From: Theocolax elegans
Lineage: Eukaryota; Arthropoda; Insecta; Hymenoptera; Cerocephalidae
Assembly (NCBI GenBank): GCA_026168455.1
Contig: CM047426.1
Span: 45,154,307 to 45,218,306, forward strand
Reading direction: 5' to 3'
Length of the DNA: 64,000 bases
A program made the translations under genes and the position numbers. This document shows positions 1 to 10,412 of this stretch, in pieces (the first letter of the stretch is position 1; each line of letters begins with the position of its first letter). The notes under the pieces were generated by a model. It saw nothing but the letters and a program-made list of their open reading frames with translations. It had not been told where the DNA came from and did no database searches.

Positions 1-148
1 TATGTTATATATATATATGTGTTATATATGTGAGTGTGTGTAATATATGGTTTCAGAGACCATAGTACATACATAGATACATATATGTGTGTGTGTGTGT
101 GTGTGCGCGCGCGCGACGGAATATTTATGCAATATATATATTTTTAAA
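1..148. repeat. TA / GT / GC microsatellite
   Basis: Runs of TA, GT and GC dinucleotides with no coding content. They abut the Helitron-like element that follows. Confidence 0.9.
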
Positions 149-663
149 TTGTTTTTTCAAGAATAGATAATATATGTATTTTTTCCGTGCGCAAAAAAAG
201 TTATGAGTATAACTTCAAAAAATGTGTATTAGTTTACTCATTCCTGATAAAATAAAACTCATAAAATTTTTAAATGTGTACTCAATAATAATAACGGACC
301 TAAAATCAATGTAATGCTTTAAATACAGATGCAAAATTTTTCGAAGATAAAATAAATATTAATCAAGTATAACATACACTTTTCCAAATATCTATATGTG
401 AAATATACAATATATTAAAAGTTAAATACATTAATTATTGCATTTTTAAGATAATTCTATTATAAACAGTAATGGCAAAAGAAAATTCAAATTTTAATAG
501 TGGCGATATCAAATACGAATTACATTTGAAAAGTTTTTCAAAAATTATTAATTTAGGAGCATTTAATTTAAATATTTTTTAATTTAATATTTCAAAATTG
601 TATGGATATACAAGTGAGTAGATTATGTATATTTATAGAAAACAATATTTTAAATAAACAAGT

Positions 664-873
664 ATGTATTTATTAGAAACAGAAGGTTATTTAAGGAATG
701 AATTTGTTTATAATAATCAAAATAAATATATAGGCTCTATAACTAAAGGGAAAAATAGATTGGATATAATTATAGATTCAAACGCAAATTTTGAAAGAAA
801 ATGGTGCAAATTACGAATTACGGGAGAAATGGAAGAAACAGGTTTTCATTTATATGCCGTTAAAATATTATAA
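664..873 (+). CDS. Small ORF carried by the Helitron-like element
   Basis: 69 codons from ATG, beginning MYLLETEGYLRNEF and ending in HLYAVKIL. I do not recognise the product. The equivalent segments of copy C (about 25290-25510, minus) and copy D (about 26971-27180, plus) keep the same order of residues but carry in-frame stops and small deletions, so only copy A is open. The segment may be a captured exon or the relic of an element-encoded protein. There are no transmembrane segments or known catalytic motifs. Expression is not evident. Confidence 0.3.
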   Translation: MYLLETEGYLRNEFVYNNQNKYIGSITKGKNRLDIIIDSNANFERKWCKLRITGEMEETGFHLYAVKIL

Positions 874-1467
874 ATAGTTCTTTAAAATTAATATAAAAAT
901 TTATTTATTTCAGAAGAAAGATTTATTACCCTAAAAGTACAAAAGATTAATGACATAGAACTTTTGGCGATGATCCATCGTCATTAAATAAATTAATTTT
1001 AGGAGGTGAAGTTCTATTTATATCCGTTTAAAATAATCCAAAATTTTAATAAGTTGTTACTAAATACTACAATTTAGTAAGTATATGCACTTTACTATTT
1101 TTAGTAAGTTAATTTTTCATTAACATTTATAATTATTAAAATATAAATTTAAGTTTTATAGGAATTCATATAGTTTAAAATTTACAGTTAACATTTAATA
1201 TGTCTCTATTATTTTTATTATTTTTATTCTATTTTATTACACTAAATTTTGGTAAAAACTTTTAATTATAAATTATAATCGTATGTAAAAAAAAATTAAA
1301 TTTTTGATATAAAACCCAATGTACTATAGCAGTACCTCCAAGGTGTTGCGTGAATCTGTTTAATTTTTAAGGTGTCCGTGGTAGCGAAAAAATAATATAA
1401 TTTACAATATTATTTTAAAAAAAATTAATTACGAAAAACCTTTTTCAAAATTAAGAATAGGGGGTAG

Positions 1468-1503
1468 GCGCGCGAAGCGCGCAGGGGGGCGAAGCCCCCC
1501 TAG
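1468..1503 (+). other. Double-hairpin 3' terminus of Helitron-like element
   Basis: Two adjacent perfect hairpins, GCGCGCG-AA-GCGCGC (1468-1482) and GGGGGGC-GAA-GCCCCCC (1484-1500), run directly into CTAG. The same arrangement recurs, mostly inverted, at 20160, 24124, 38536-38571 (+) and, diverged, near 18400-18445. Confidence 0.7.
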
Positions 1504-1583
1504 TATATATACATATAAGAAGTATAAAAAGAGTGTAGAAGTCCATAATAATTATTATTGAAGCTTAGTAAAAAATTTTTTAA

Positions 1584-1995
1584 TAAAAAATAAGACTCAA
1601 ATTGATCTCCTCGAACTCAATTTTTATTAACTGCCAACGTTTCGGACGTTTTTTAAACCGTCCCTTTTCAAGGCTATACAAAAAAACCACTTATTAAATT
1701 AACAATTTGCAAATATTAATATGATAAAAACAATAAAAGTCACGTAGAACATAATCTTACCAATAAAAAAAGCGCAGAGATATTAAATTAACATATTGGG
1801 TGAATCACACACTCTCCATCAACATCGCACGTAACTATCAAATTAAAATTAATATTAGAGATTAAAAAAAAACTGAATATAAACTAGAGAAAAGAATTAT
1901 TTCACAATTAAAAGGTCTTTTACCATCGCACAACCTTCCACTTAACATATCGAAGAGAAACGAGGACCTCCCCGAAGGAAGTCCTGTACACTAGT
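1584..1995 (-). repeat. Left inverted terminal repeat of PLE
   Basis: Reverse complement of 4674-5087 over essentially its full length, including a hammerhead-like motif and the block around GAGGACCTCCCCGAAGGAAG. Confidence 0.85.
1629..1677 (-). ncRNA. Hammerhead-like ribozyme motif in PLE terminal repeat
   Basis: On the minus strand, stem I GCC pairs with GGC, the core is UUGAAAA plus one extra G, stem II is GGACG/CGUCC, followed by GAAAC and the triplet GUU before GGC. The canonical core is CUGANGA. Here C3 and G8, which pair in hammerheads, are both changed (U3, A8), so the pair is kept. ACGU after GAA could form only a minimal stem III, possibly in a dimer. PLEs are known to carry such minimal hammerheads. 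Activity is untested. Confidence 0.5.
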
Positions 1996-2072
1996 ATTTT
2001 GATGTGGTTTCTCTTTTTTCAAATTTACCAAAAAATTTAATACTACAAGCAATATAAAAAAAATGGAGATTT

Positions 2073-2504
2073 TTGAAAAATAGCATTCCCCTTGTTAAAA
2101 TTGAATTTATGGAGGGGATAGAGCAACTCTTGGACTCAACCTTTTTGCAGTTTAATAATAAAATATATAAACAAGTAATGGGAGCTCCTATGGGTTTTTG
2201 TACCAGTCCATGGTTCGCAGATATGGTTTTCGAAACTTTAGAAATTTCATGTCTTGATAGTTTTAAGACCGACATACTACTGTATAATAGATATGTAGAT
2301 TATACTCTATTAATAATTAAAGAAAATAAAATTGATGAGGTTCTAAACAAGTTTAATAACTTTTGTGATCCTCTTAAATTTACATTGGAGCTAGAATTGG
2401 ATGGTAGATTGCCTTTTCTTGACCTACATATTTACAGATATGATAACACTACGCCTATAACCAATTGGTATAGAAAAAAACTCAGCTTCTGGCCGTTATC
2501 TTAA
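2073..2504 (+). pseudogene. Penelope-type reverse transcriptase, truncated
   Basis: 144-codon open stretch matching the PLE RT palm: MGAPMGFCTSPWFAD at residues 37-50, then RYV-D-Y at residues 73-77 where RYVDD is expected, then LDGRLPFLDLHIYR. The second catalytic aspartate is replaced by tyrosine, which should abolish polymerisation. The fingers and N-terminal part are missing: the ORF starts about 80 bp inside the left terminal repeat boundary. An opposite-strand ORF here is a shadow. Confidence 0.8.
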
Positions 2505-2577
2505 TTTTCATTCACACCACCCACAATCACTATTTCGCTTCACGATTTCGATTTCACTATCTGATTCCATTTTTCAC

Positions 2578-3102
2578 AAAGAAAATGTTAAAATAATAAC
2601 GAACTTTTTATTAAATAATAATTATCCGCTTGCATTTATTCGAAAATATATTAATAAAAGAATTTTATACTTAAATAATAATATTAACACTAATATTAAC
2701 GATAATCTATTAAATAGAAATCAAATTCGGTGACCAAGAGTTGTTTTACCATTCATAAAGGGATTGACCCCGAAACTGAACGTATTTATTAAGAAGCATG
2801 ATTTTCTATTGATTAATCGCACTATAAATAAATTTAACAGGATCATTAAATTAGGTAATGATAAAACAGTAAAGAATGAAATTTGTAATATTGTATATAA
2901 GATACCATGTGGTAATTGCCCAGCGTTATACATAGGCACAAGTAAGCGTAAACTCAAAACCCGCATAAGAGAACATGAATATGACGTAAAAAATAAAAAT
3001 GACGGATCCGCATTAGCGGTCCACACAATTAAAACAGGACATATCATTGATTTTAAAAAAACATGTATCATGGACATTGAAAATAATTTTTCTTCATCCC
3101 CC
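2578..3102 (+). pseudogene. PLE linker and GIY-YIG endonuclease
   Basis: Reading resumes after a break in the linker, with an in-frame TGA near 2731. It is then open from 2764 through the endonuclease. The GIY-YIG signature is degenerate, IVYKIPCGNCPALYIG at residues 43-58 of that ORF, followed by KLKTRIREHE with the expected arginine. The cysteines at 49 and 52 fit the PLE version of the domain. Homology fades near 3102, where sequence becomes GC-rich, so the C-terminus is lost. This enzyme would nick DNA for target-primed reverse transcription. Confidence 0.8.
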
Positions 3103-3737
3103 CGCCGAAAGTACGTGTTTCCCGGCCGCATATGGATACGGGAAGAGCGACTTTTGCGGCCGGCCGGAGTCTCGCGCGCTCTGATTGGCTCACAGATTTT
3201 CGCAGCCTCGATGCATAGCAACGGCTGTAGCAACGGCCGCAAAGTTCCCAATATAACATGTACAGTGCTTAACCTATCAAGTAAACATTGCTAAATTATT
3301 TAAAATTTATTAATTGATTTACTACAAGCACTTATGGTTTTCAAATGTAAATTGTATTTTAATGTTGCCTTATAAAATATCTTGTATAATTGTTTTGTTT
3401 AATAAAACGATAGATAGAAAGAGAGAGCGAGAGTATATGTAGAATACTTATGTTGACTGTGTTCATTCTATCTATTTCGTGTCATTTTTAAATTCCACTC
3501 TATCAATTTAATATTGATTTAATATCGGTGATGTAAATACATATGAAAGAAATATGTTTCATTTTTTTATGTTCAAATTTTAACAGTGCAATTGATATTT
3601 AACTACAAATGTAAATTTTATTAATGTAAAGTCGAGTTCTTCTATGCACGCTGTTTATCGCAACTTTGCATTAAAACCGCTGCTAAAATAATACGATTTT
3701 ACAATAAATTTAAACATGCTTATGTGTATGTTTGTTA
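3103..3737. other. GC-rich block and AT-rich filler inside PLE
   Basis: 3103-3250 is markedly GC-rich with CCGGCCG-type stretches and breaks the endonuclease homology. It may be a small insertion or promoter-like segment. 3300-3737 is AT-rich, with a short GATAGA/GAGA tract at 3410-3435. Short ORFs here are not supported. Confidence 0.4.
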
Positions 3738-3817
3738 TATTTTTGATGCCCGCCCCCGACCAGCAAAAACCTCGGCTTCGCCTCGGTTTTGCAAATGTCG
3801 GGCGGGCATCAAAAATA
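3738..3817. repeat. Large near-perfect hairpin 1
   Basis: The arm TATTTTTGATGCCCGCC...CGAC faces GTCGGGCGGGCATCAAAAATA, with an apical segment CTCGGCTTCGCCTCGG. The arms are about 30 bp with few mismatches. See hairpin 2, which shares the apical segment but not the arms. Confidence 0.85.
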
Positions 3818-4012
3818 CAGCATGAATCGAATATAACGTCTCACGTGTCGCGTAATGCGAGGTTACCCGAAGCTTGCTCTGAAATTGGCTACGGAAAACG
3901 TAGCAGACAAATACTGTAAGATCGGGTGGTATTTTCTGTTCGTCGTAAATGATTATTTAATAATTAATATTAATTATATTATTGTATACTTTCGGACTGG
4001 GATGAAGAAAAA

Positions 4013-4142
4013 TAGTATACGACACTCGGCCAGAATTTTGGATGCCCTGGCCTGCGTTTTATGACGACCTCGGCTTCGCCTCGGCCGTCATATCACGCAG
4101 GCCAGGAAATCCAACTTTCTGGCCATGTATCGTAATATACTA
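4013..4142. repeat. Large hairpin 2 with the same apical sequence
   Basis: TAGTATACGACACTCGGCCAG... pairs with ...CTGGCCATGTATCGTAATATACTA. The inner arm CCTGGCCTGCGT pairs with ACGCAGGCCAGG. The apex is again CTCGGCTTCGCCTCGG. The arms are about 55 bp. No gene is seen inside. Confidence 0.85.
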
Positions 4143-4673
4143 TTAAAAAACGTATGTTCTCTGAAATGATGAATATTTATATATATGACGAGACATTAAA
4201 CCGTATTGAAGACGTAAATTTTTTAAAAAACATATATAAAGTTACGCTTGACAGTGTTAAAATGTTACGTGCGTAGGCGGTATAGTACATCGATAATTGT
4301 TAACTCTTTCGCCTGGCCGTCCACTTGATGTGTTCAGTCTCTGGGTATGGGGGGATTATGCGGCGCATGGAGGTGGCACGTCTTATGAGCTGCCGGGGGG
4401 AATCCTAGTAGGCTTGGATTTAACAGGTCGAGTGTGTTACTTCTTCGCGGCGCATGGTTGCCTAATACATGAGAGAAGTCAGCTCGTTTGGCCCCGCAAT
4501 ATGTCCGCTCTTTTATTATTTTGATACGTTTCGCACGTTTGTATTTGTACGTATAGACGTTGTGCATGTACTATATGTATATATGTACACACTTGTATAT
4601 GTATATGCCGAAATGTATTGTTAGCGGTTAGACGACGTTGAGATTATATATCATTTATAATAGTATGTAAGTC
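4143..4673. other. Unassigned PLE interior
   Basis: AT-rich with one moderately GC-rich patch at 4300-4500. I see no recognisable domain. The two overlapping short ORFs on opposite strands are not supported. Confidence 0.3.
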
Positions 4674-5087
4674 TTACTATTGTACTGGACTCCCTTCGGG
4701 GAGGTCCTCGTTTCTCTTCGATATTTTAAGTGGAGGGTTGTGCGATGGTAAAAGACCTTTTAATTGTGAAATAATTCTTTTCTCTAGTTTATATTCAGTT
4801 TTTTTTTTAATCTTTAATATTAATTTTAATTTGATAGTTACGTGCGATGTTGATGGAGAGTGTGTTATGCACCCAATATGTTAATTTAATATCTCTGCGC
4901 TTTTTTTATTGGTAAGATTATGTTCTACGTGAGTTTTATTGTTTTTATCATATTAATTTTTGCAAATTGTTAATTTAATAAGTGGTTTTTTTGTATAGCC
5001 TTGAAAAGGGACGGTTTAAAAAACGTCCGAAACGTTGGCAGTTAATAAAAATTGAGTTCGTGGAGATCAATTTGAGTCTTATTTTTT
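4674..5087 (+). repeat. Right inverted terminal repeat of PLE
   Basis: Reverse complement of the left repeat. It carries the second hammerhead-like motif, in plus orientation. Confidence 0.85.
4998..5040 (+). ncRNA. Hammerhead-like motif, right PLE repeat
   Basis: Same motif as at 1629-1677: GCC-UUGAAAA-G-GGACG, loop, CGUCC-GAAAC-GUU-GGC, with the U3-A8 substitution pair. Candidate cleavage follows GUU. Confidence 0.5.
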
Positions 5088-6139
5088 ATATTTTTGGACG
5101 AACGATAACTTCTTTTACCATCTATAGTAAAACAGAAAATAATAATATTTTTTGCCAAAAATACTAATTTCAAAAATATCCCAAAAAAGTGAAAATTTTC
5201 AAAAAAAAATTACATTTTTTTGAAGTTAACTATTTTTACATTGACTTTTATAATATTCTGTTCACTGAGTCATTTATTATTTTAATAAACTTGAGTTTGA
5301 GTTCGAACACATCCCAATCCGATGATCTGGTCAGGTGATAAGTTGCGACAATCAGTAAAACGCAGTAAAAAGTAAAGTATGTATAGCTGAAGTAATAAGT
5401 ATTTTGACTAATCTGGCTTAAAATACTGATTTTATTAAGTACTTTTATGACCCACAATATACACAATATAGAATAATTTCATATAATATAATATTCAAAT
5501 TAATAACTTTTTTTAGGTTTAACACAGGCTGGTTTCCTTAAGTATCCTCCCTTTAGATCGACTGTCAGAACTGTCGTGTATGTTGACTTCTTCACTTTCA
5601 TAACTGTAATATTGTTAATATAAGGCTTATTTGAATAAATCATATTACTACTATTCATCTCGTTTTCCTGTGTCACTTCGACAAATTCACTTCGTAAATT
5701 TTCGTTTATATCACTCATCATTCTGTCATCTAACTGTTCTTGCGGTACAAGGCCAGAATGGCCACTTTTGTTGTCAATTACTAAATAAACGTTTTATTTT
5801 TATTTTAATTAACATCGTGTGTTTATTGTATTCTCCCCGCTCCCGACGACATATTACAATTTAGTTTAGATCGCGTCGGTCGAATTCTCCACACCGTGGG
5901 ACCCAGCGAACTTGTTCCTGGGGACACTTGCTGGAATCTCTACTATTAATAAAATTAATTGTGTACACGGTAGAGGGCAACGCGACCTAAAGGTCAATTA
6001 GTATCAATAATATTTAAATATTTTTTAAATTAATCGGGTTTGCGAATACCACGTCACATTTTATATATCGAAATAATCTTTAGCAAACGATAAATTTTCT
6101 ATTTCAATATTGCAATTAGGCAGAAACAAAACATCATAA
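5088..6139. other. Mostly unassigned, with one minus-strand ORF
   Basis: AT-rich. A minus-strand ORF at 5721-5500 (73 codons, MMSDINENLRSEFVEV...) opens after a possible AG acceptor and ends at a stop. I do not recognise it. A second minus-strand stretch at 5466-5248 ends in WDVFELKLKFIKIIND. Either could be a degraded coding piece; neither is confirmed. 5820-5980 is GC-richer with no identifiable feature. Confidence 0.25.
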
Positions 6140-6461
6140 TGGGAGGAGATAGGGGTACTTTACAAGTTATCTTGCAATTAATACCCGGTTATTTATAATG
6201 GAGAAAGAAAACGCTGCCTAAAAGATCGAATAAAAGAAAAACAATAAAAATCCAGAAGCCGTTGTTACTGCACATACTTTAAATAATGTATATCACAATT
6301 GTAACTGGGAATATGCAAACATAATAGATGAAGACTCTTGTTATAAAAAAAGATTCATTTCGGAAATGCTACATATCATTCTTCATAATTCGACGATTAA
6401 CAGAATAAAAAATACTCAACATTTAATCGGTCAATATAGAAATGTTATGAATATAGTTTAA
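6140..6461 (+). pseudogene. PLE GIY-YIG endonuclease C-terminal remnant
   Basis: Translation in shifting frames gives GVLYKLSC near 6150, CLKDRIKEK near 6210, then an open run at 6243-6461 with NPEAVVTAHTLNN and SCYKKRFISEMLHI. That order matches the second half of Penelope endonucleases (GVVYKIPC, LKxRxKEH, AVTEHxLN, YKKRLISEMLHI). Stops and frameshifts interrupt it. It belongs to a different PLE family from 1584-5087 and ends about 200 bp before another hammerhead-like motif. Confidence 0.7.
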
Positions 6462-6671
6462 AGAGACATGTGTACACAAACTATGACGTAGAGTTTGTAA
6501 ACACACATCTACTTTGTTTCTGTATAAATACTCGTGGATTATGTGTCAAATGTTATTCGACGAAGCTCACTTGGGCTGTAACATATTTAATATTGAGGTA
6601 AAATTTAATTTTTAATTCACAATTATTATAAAATTTGATATAAATATTTATAATTTTATTCTTCAAATTCA

Positions 6672-6714
6672 GCACCTGAAGAGATCTGCAGACCTGGCAG
6701 ACGAAACGTTGTGC
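6672..6714 (+). ncRNA. Hammerhead-like motif, second PLE family
   Basis: GCAC-CUGAAGA-GA-UCUGC, loop, GCAGA-C-GAAAC-GUU-GUGC. The core has the canonical CUGANGA, stem II is UCUGC/GCAGA, and stem I GCAC pairs with GUGC after the GUU triplet. An extra purine sits between core and stem II, as in the other copies here. It lies downstream of the PLE endonuclease remnant, as expected for a PLE 3' end. Confidence 0.55.
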
Positions 6715-6725
6715 ACTCAAATAAA

Positions 6726-7268
6726 TAATTGGATTTATTTATTATTAATCCTTAACAATCGACTACATACTAATTAAAATTAATGGTTCATAAGTTCGAT
6801 TATTTGAAGCTGGCGTACTAACAAGGAGAGTTCACAGCCTTTGGGAAACGGATCCTTACCAAACTCTAGGATATCATTTCTACTATAAAAATATGAAAAA
6901 AGCCAATATGAAGATATGTATATTATATATATATATATATATATATATTCAAAATATGAAGATTCCAATGCCCTTTTTTTATAATAGTATGATGTAGTAT
7001 CCCGCACATTACACAACGTGGAACATACTTCTATTTCGTACACTCATTAGAGGATAATAAATATGCCAAATTATCCGTTCTCCTCACTGTGACTGCTGAC
7101 TCTGGTCTCGTGTTCGTGGTGTCGTCGTTGCGGGAACGACACTTTTAAAGGAGGATGAGGAGACTCAAGGGATTGAAAATAATTACAATAGAATTATGTT
7201 AAAACCTCTATACTAGATTTATTCCATTAGAGTTATAAAAATATATTTATAGAAGCGCTACAACCAGT
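6726..7268. other. No gene seen; short TA repeat
   Basis: Unassigned AT-rich sequence with a TA microsatellite at about 6923-6950. Confidence 0.4.
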
Positions 7269-7342
7269 GCAGGCGTAGCGCAGTGGTTAGCGTGAACGCC
7301 TTCGGATCCGAAGGGGCTGGGGTTCAAGACCCGACGCCCGCT
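7269..7342 (+). tRNA. tRNA-Arg-like sequence, probably pseudogene or SINE head
   Basis: The acceptor GCAGGCG faces CGCCCGC with one mismatch, the D stem is GCGC/GCGT, and the T loop TTCAAGA sits in a mostly paired stem. The central CTTCGGATCCGA resembles the anticodon loop of tRNA-Arg(UCG), but the 5' side of the anticodon stem does not pair. A T6 run at 7346-7351 could terminate Pol III. The broken anticodon stem argues against a functional tRNA. Confidence 0.4.
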
Positions 7343-7352
7343 TCATTTTTTA

Positions 7353-9201
7353 TTCAGCACTTAAAAGTCTCATGCCACAATATATTTTTTTTTATAATTA
7401 CAATCATGAATTTACATATATATTCCCGACAATCAATCCTCGTGAATAATAACGCATAATATGGACCCGATCTTTCCGCCACTCTTATTCAATTTTATTA
7501 TAAGTTATTCTTACTTCTCTCAACAAACGCGTCACAAATTATACCCTTCGATTAACCGAATAATAAACTATTACACTTAAATCAATTGAAATGAATATAA
7601 TATCACAAACACGCAAATTTCGAAAAAAAACGTTAATTACCGCGTGAGGAACCCATCTCATTCTAATACAAAATTTTACTATATATAATCAAGACAGAAG
7701 ATAAAATGGCCACGTGCAGACCACTCACCGCTGTTTCCCCTAGGTTTATCTATCGACGGTTCCCTCTTTATTCTGGTTCTTCGATCTTTCTCTTATCTCT
7801 TGGTTGAGACCTTTTATAACTCAACAATTTCTTGATCTTCATACTTCCTTGATAATTCCTTAATACCTCACTAAGTTGACTATTTGTAATCGTATCGATT
7901 GTTTCGGTGCTTCTCCTTATAGGTATCAACGGTTAGTGCCACACGATTCTTCTTTCTCAAAATCCTTAATTAATTTTCCCATACACGGCGCTGCAGACAT
8001 CCTTTGTTATAGTCACTCTTCTCTAATCCTCTTCTCCGATCGTCCGATTTGCATTTGCTACCAACTACTGCACCGCCACCTATTCTTTTCTTCATCAAAT
8101 TCTCTCGTAGTGGCGGTACGGCGCTTGCAAGAAAGATCCGCAGCGGTCGAATTCTCCGCCCTCCATAGTGCATTATTACACGTTCTTTCTCTCTCTTGCA
8201 CGTGGGGAGTCTGTGGATCATTCCCGTCCGTTCCTCTGTTCCCCCGCGGCGTGCCACCATCTTGCGTCGAGCAGTTGCGCGAGAGCGAGAATGCGTCCCC
8301 CACCTTCACGCTTGACGAGAGATACATACGTAGTATTTTGGTTTACGTGCGAGTACACACGTGTGCAATTTCCTTGTCGCCGATATTACCAGTGCTTCAC
8401 GGGATCAACGTCTTCGCCGAGGGAACTGTACTTCCGGTTGGGATCACGGTAACGCTCCACGTGGCCAAGGACAGGCGTAGACCGCGTCGATAGATACAGG
8501 TAGACTTCGCTTGTACGGTAGGCGGTATCGTTTCCTTTTATATTTTCTCTCTTTTATCGCCGTCTCTTCTCCTTCCTTTCATTTTCCTCAAAACATATAT
8601 TAAACATAATTATTTTCCATCCCAACCTTCGGTGAACGTTGATGACGAGAATAGCTCGGGCTCATATTTTCAGATAATGTTTACTTGTTCCTAACCTCAA
8701 ATATACCATATAAACCATACATATTTCTACATTCCTTATACCTATCATAACTTTAATTGATTAATTTTGTTTTACTTATTAATATCTTATTTACAGGAGG
8801 CCCAGGGACAATTTAAACTTTATTGATTTAATTTAAAAACTAAAAATATACAAGATTTCTTTTATCTACTCATTAATTTAAATTCTTAACCTGGCTCGAG
8901 GTCTATCGCAACTAAATCTTCTTAAATTAGTGAATTTAAATAAATTAAATGACTTAATCGCAAACAAATTAATATCTTATCGTTATTTAAATTATTTAAA
9001 CCGCATGCATGACCTCACTTACAATCGCATAAACATGGATATGTTATCCTAACCTATAAATATTAGGACGTCGTGCCAGGTTATGTTCGTCCGAAAAGCT
9101 TCAATTCTAACAGGTTCAAGTTTGTAATCTTGCGCAGGCTTTACAATTCGCTTTGTTGAAATTTGAGTCAATTATTTACGAATATTTGTCTCAAACCTCC
9201 G
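7353..9201. other. Unassigned; GC/CpG-richer segment 8040-8530
   Basis: Nothing recognisable. 8040-8530 is clearly GC-richer and CpG-rich than its surroundings and could be a host promoter or 5' exon. Three long overlapping ORFs on both strands there simply reflect GC content and show no family motif. Confidence 0.3.
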
Positions 9202-9359
9202 GGGGGTCTATTCGGCGTTTTTAACGCGAGTGCTAAGTCAAAATTAACGATAAATTTTGGCGCAAAACGCCGAAATTTTATCGTTAAGTGCGGTGTAACG
9301 CCAAAATTTGACCTTAATTTCAATGTAACGCTAGCGTTAAGAACACTGAATAGACCCCC
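9202..9359. mobile_element. Short MITE with GGGGGTCTATTC termini
   Basis: Terminal inverted repeat GGGGGTCTATTC / GAATAGACCCCC encloses 158 bp. An internal hairpin pairs TAACGATAAA...GGCG with CGCC...TTATCGTTA. It abuts Gypsy LTR-like sequence at GGGTTACTCG on the right. No clear target duplication is left. The superfamily is not assigned. Confidence 0.65.
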
Positions 9360-9590
9360 TGGGTTACTCGAGCTTTCTCTCTTGCACGCGTACGCGATCG
9401 CACGTTGGCTTCCTCGCCGTCGCGCACAGGCGAAATCCGCCGATTCCTAGCTTCAAGGTATAGCCATAAAGAAAGAGTCTTTACGGCTTCGACGGCTCGC
9501 GAGTGGTGCACCACGTACCTTTACTCTTCCCGTCGACGCACTTGACTTCGCTGCTTTCCCCTCTCTGTTAAACTTTGGCGTGCGGCAACA
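9360..9590 (-). mobile_element. Degraded Gypsy LTR fragment
   Basis: Reverse complement of the middle of the LTR at 44740-44940: shared landmarks are TACGCGATCGCACG, AAAGAGTCTTTACGGC and CGCGAGTGGTGCACCACGTA. It is heavily diverged compared with the young copy at 44325-51280. Confidence 0.7.
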
Positions 9591-9595
9591 TTTGT

Positions 9596-10240
9596 TCGTT
9601 TATTTCTACTAATCTCATTGCTATTGATGCTCCTTTATATGTTTTATATATCATATTATAGTCAGTTTTCAAGTCATTAAAACTTAATCCTTTTTAACAT
9701 ATAAAATTAATTTTATGTGGAATCACTCTGTATCTTTAGGACTTACACTATTTAATCTACCTAAACCATTAGAAAATACTTTTCTTTAATCCACATTTTC
9801 TTTATTGAATCAAATAAATAATATTCTGGAATATTACAAATATTTATTTTTCTTGCATTTTCACCAATTGAATTTAATTTAAACCACGCTGTAAGAGTTG
9901 TGTTAATGTTTTTCTCTATAGCTTCTATTTCTTTATTTTCTTCAAATATAATTTGTTGTTAATTTTCAGTGTATACAGATAATCTAACAACACTGTGTGA
10001 TCTACCCGACAATGGCAATTCTTTGATTCGCCATGCAATTTGTATGGTACGACCATAGAATTATCTACGTCAATTTTTTTACCATTAATTTTTTTTATTG
10101 TATTTATAATTTTTTACTTTACTATCTTTTCTTTTATTATGTGGACAACCATTTTGATCAAAATATGTATAATTTATATAGTCTTTTGGAAATTTTTTAG
10201 AATATTTACTATTCTTAAAATGATAATATTATTATAATGG
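9596..10240 (-). pseudogene. Helitron Rep-helicase remnant, pre-helicase region
   Basis: Minus-strand reading with several frame changes gives, in order, KFPKDYINYTYFDQNG, KIDVDNSMVVPYK, NTTLTAWFKLNSIGENAR, GLGRLNSVSPKDTE and SFNDLKTDYNMIYKTYKGA. This is the order in Helitron proteins: the NGYPxYRR block, DNRWVVPY, TTLTAWFxLN, IGRxxSVSPxDPERF, then SFEDLRTVxG, which precede the Pif1-like helicase. Many stops make it nonfunctional. It is cut off on one side by the Gypsy LTR piece and on the other by the foldback at 10413. Protein-level search would settle it. Confidence 0.65.
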
Positions 10241-10412
10241 CAACAACTTTTTTTGAAAATTCTAGCGACCAAAACCATAAGGACATTCATAATTTATGTC
10301 CCCAATATTGTAATATTTGATATTATATTTAAAAGATTTTGAAATTTTTTCGATTTAATCTTCTATTTAGATATTTATTTTTAAGGACTCTTTTGAATAA
10401 TTATATACATAC

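Larger units (their letters stand above)
157..1503 (+). mobile_element. Non-autonomous Helitron-like element, copy A
   Basis: The element recurs in reverse complement at 20160-21272 and 24124-25991, and in part at 26551-27247. Shared sequence begins near a TC at 157-158 and ends in two GC hairpins followed by CTAG at 1500-1503, next to a T. A TC start, a 3' hairpin and a CTRR end before T are Helitron hallmarks, and real Helitron helicase remnants lie elsewhere in the window. No Rep or helicase is encoded here, so it would be a passenger mobilised in trans. The 5' boundary is uncertain because all copies start in AT-rich DNA. Calling it Helitron is inference from termini and copy structure. 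Confidence 0.6.
1584..5087 (+). mobile_element. Penelope-like element with inverted terminal repeats
   Basis: About 410 bp repeats at 1584-1995 and 4674-5087 are reverse complements and flank a Penelope-type RT and a GIY-YIG endonuclease. PLEs are known to carry LTR-like repeats in direct or inverted orientation. The coding region is 5' truncated, has stops and frameshifts and a mutated RT active site, so it is dead. The interior after about 3105 is not PLE coding sequence: it is a GC-rich block, two large hairpins and AT-rich filler, perhaps later insertions. Confidence 0.8.

Noticed and set aside
7269..7342. Functional tRNA gene
   Set aside because: The anticodon stem does not pair and the acceptor has a mismatch; kept only as tRNA-like.
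7876..8493. 205-codon plus-strand ORF with overlapping minus-strand ORFs
   Set aside because: All frames are open because the segment is GC-rich; no domain, signal peptide or family motif is visible.
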